From the NCBI GenBank assembly GCA_027459565.1, contig DAIDIA010000279.1, positions 1 to 8,428 on the forward strand: DNA of 8,428 nucleotides. The letters run 5' to 3'. The position numbers were made by a program, and so were the translations under genes. The notes beneath the pieces are model-generated. The model was not told the DNA's origin. It saw nothing but the letters and a program-made list of their open reading frames with translations, and did no database searches. Numbering within the stretch: the first letter of the stretch is position 1; every line of letters begins with the position of its first letter. This DNA comes from Acidimicrobiaceae bacterium. GTDB lineage: Bacteria > Actinomycetota > Acidimicrobiia > Acidimicrobiales > Bog-793. Below, one piece after another: positions 7,801-8,428 of the stretch.

Positions 7801-8428
7801 GCGCCTTTTTCACCAGCTCCTCATACGCGTTGACAAACCCGGCAAAATCCAATGTATCGGCCATCTTTATCGCCGGGACAAGGAGGGAACGGCCGCTGGC
7901 GCGCTCGATGTCGATTGCGATTCCAAGACCCACATGCTCGTGCCGGATTACGCCCGGTGTCCCCTTACCGTCGTAGTCGTCGACAAATGTGGCATTCATG
8001 GAGGGAACGAGCTTGACCGCCCGAACCAACGCATACGCAATGAGATGGGTGAAGCTGATCTTCTTTCCCTTGGTCTTTGACAGAAAATCATTGATGATGA
8101 CGCGATTGACCTCGAGAACCTTTGCAGGCGTGGGATGCACGCTCGTCGCCGTCGGAACACTGAGGCTCGCGACCATGTTCTCGACGATGCGTGCCGCCGC
8201 GCCGCGGAGGGGAGTGACCGCTTCATCGACAATGACTGGTGCGGCCACCCGAGCGCTCTCGGGAACCACAGCGGTCGGGGCCCCGGGCGCAGCACCGAGT
8301 GGCACAGCGGGCGGTACTGCGATGGGAGCGTGCGCACCATTGGTCAATGTCGGTGGGCTCGCGGTCGCCACAGAGTCGCTGATGGATATTCTCGCGGCCG
8401 GTTGCGAAACTCCGCCTGCGAAGAATGT
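4817..8428 (-). CDS. kgd: Multifunctional 2-oxoglutarate decarboxylase/dehydrogenase E1 fused to E2-type acyltransferase domain; 5' end outside the window
   Basis: The frame is open to the right edge, giving 1203 visible residues. Numbering here counts the GTG at 8371 as residue 1. The N-terminal linker is Pro/Ala-rich (about 1-48). The E2-type acyltransferase domain (about 50-290) has 'PTATSVHPTPAK', 'ITNPGTLGT' and 'TYDHRIIQGAESG' with the catalytic His266; no lipoyl domain is present, as in mycobacterial Kgd and corynebacterial OdhA. The thiamine-diphosphate E1 part (about 325-1184) has 'SHRGRLNVLANV' (His498), the GD...NN cofactor motif (Gly597-Asp598, Asn630-Asn631), 'HGHNEGDDP' (698-706), 'WEAQFGDFANGAQ' (923-935) and 'DEPANMGSW' (1122-1130). 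It decarboxylates 2-oxoglutarate and, with a partner E2 and E3, makes succinyl-CoA in the TCA cycle. In mycobacteria the FHA protein GarA inhibits this enzyme; that is family knowledge, not seen here. The true start probably lies beyond the window, because 'FFAGGVSQPAARIS' upstream of the GTG matches the N-terminal region after the conserved Trp of the family. Confidence 0.96.
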   Translation of the reverse strand, partial: TFFAGGVSQPAARISISDSVATASPPTLTNGAHAPIAVPPAVPLGAAPGAPTAVVPESARVAAPVIVDEAVTPLRGAAARIVENMVASLSVPTATSVHPTPAKVLEVNRVIINDFLSKTKGKKISFTHLIAYALVRAVKLVPSMNATFVDDYDGKGTPGVIRHEHVGLGIAIDIERASGRSLLVPAIKMADTLDFAGFVNAYEELVKKARENKLAVEDFAGVTMTITNPGTLGTTQSVPRLMRGQGAIIGVGALDFPVEYRATDPEILASLGVGKVVTLTSTYDHRIIQGAESGLFLKYVDEFLVGSRGFYEDVFSSLGVPGAPVHLTRDSGEVGARESGDVSNKKQLAVASLIEAYRVHGHRIAAINPISVAETELPEELDLATYGLSAWDLDRVFLCPDLGDRSTATLREILEILRGAYCGTIAVEYKHIQRGDEGRWIAHQAETESAPLSSDEQRYILERLNQAETFETFLHSRYVGQKRFGLEGGTSAIPFIDTVLLASAQEGVGEAVLGMSHRGRLNVLANVIGKPADEIFADFEQNLDPLSVDGSGDMKYHKGGSGVWTGLDGHAIPVSLVPNPSHLEAVSSVVEGVVRAKRDRRVEDTTGDVVTLLMHGDAAFAGQGVVAETLNLSRLPAYAIGGAIHLVINNQIGFTTPPSSARSTNYATDIAKSIEAPIIHVNADDPEAVVRAARFCVSYRQAFSRDIVVDLVCYRTHGHNEGDDPSYTQPLMYRVIAEHQPVNSRYAELLIARNVVTSEEVEKSVAKITEHLAQALERTRAIPVPHFDRLPEHVEIARPPLPKDTSVDQYVLSAMSEQIAKRPEEFHVHPKLVRQFEQRDELLASGEVDWATGEALAFGSIMIEGHNIRLIGQDARRGTFSHRHSVLVDYEDGSDYVPLTSLSQLWSGLGTFEVYDSLLSEFAALGFEYGYSVESKNSLVIWEAQFGDFANGAQIIIDNFIVAGEEKWGQTSGLVMLLPHGYEGQGPEHSSARLERYLAAAANANVTIAQPTTTAQYFHLLRAHSHNASRRPLIVMSPKYLLRARPARSRMAELSSGSFHEVLDDPSVADLERANIERVILCSGKIAFEALDRRDARRAANLGGPHSAIVRLEQLYPWPEQELDAVIDRYSNASELIWLQDEPANMGSWSFVLERLLKRSGGGLKVRHVSRAAAASPATGSHVLHDLEVAYLLDEAIGAAPDA

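Noticed and set aside
7574..8080. 168-codon plus-strand frame inside kgd
   Set aside because: Antisense to the well-conserved acyltransferase domain of kgd; its sequence has no family resemblance.

Overview
The window looks like a GC-rich actinobacterial chromosome, most likely from a non-mycobacterial lineage such as Acidimicrobiia; that class-level placement is inference. Three things point this way. The 2-oxoglutarate decarboxylase carries an E2-type acyltransferase domain fused ahead of the E1 domain (Kgd/OdhA type), which is typical of Actinobacteria. A PspAB-type protein directly follows an HtpX protease. A DUF6687-like protein is also present. Both window edges cut through a gene, no stretch of 300 bases lacks a gene, and I see no RNA gene, CRISPR array, insertion sequence or phage gene.

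Layout. On the plus strand (1-820) the last 65 codons of an htpX-like M48 membrane protease are followed after 15 bp by a complete pspAB-like gene. This is an envelope-stress pair. It meets the minus-strand genes tail to tail with a single base between the two stop codons. Reading leftwards from the right edge, the minus strand carries kgd (4817 to beyond 8428), a 102-bp gap with an inverted repeat just after the kgd stop, and then a tightly packed series of five genes: a NYN-ribonuclease/S1/histone H1-like-tail protein, fabZ, xth (exonuclease III), a pterin-4a-carbinolamine dehydratase, and a DUF6687-like protein. Spacings are a 4-bp overlap, a 4-bp overlap, 22 bp and 0 bp, so these five are probably one operon with translational coupling.

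How the genes fit together. kgd is central metabolism (the 2-oxoglutarate step of the TCA cycle). The five-gene series mixes a putative RNA- or nucleic-acid-processing protein, a FAS-II dehydratase, a base-excision-repair nuclease, pterin recycling and an unknown protein. No single pathway unites them.

The most unusual items are the three-part NYN-S1-lysine/alanine-rich protein and the DUF6687-like protein, whose Asp/His cluster resembles metal-binding motifs of DHH-type phosphoesterases. I see no clear evidence of a wholly new defence or mobile system. The window is mostly ordinary core genome with two poorly understood proteins.
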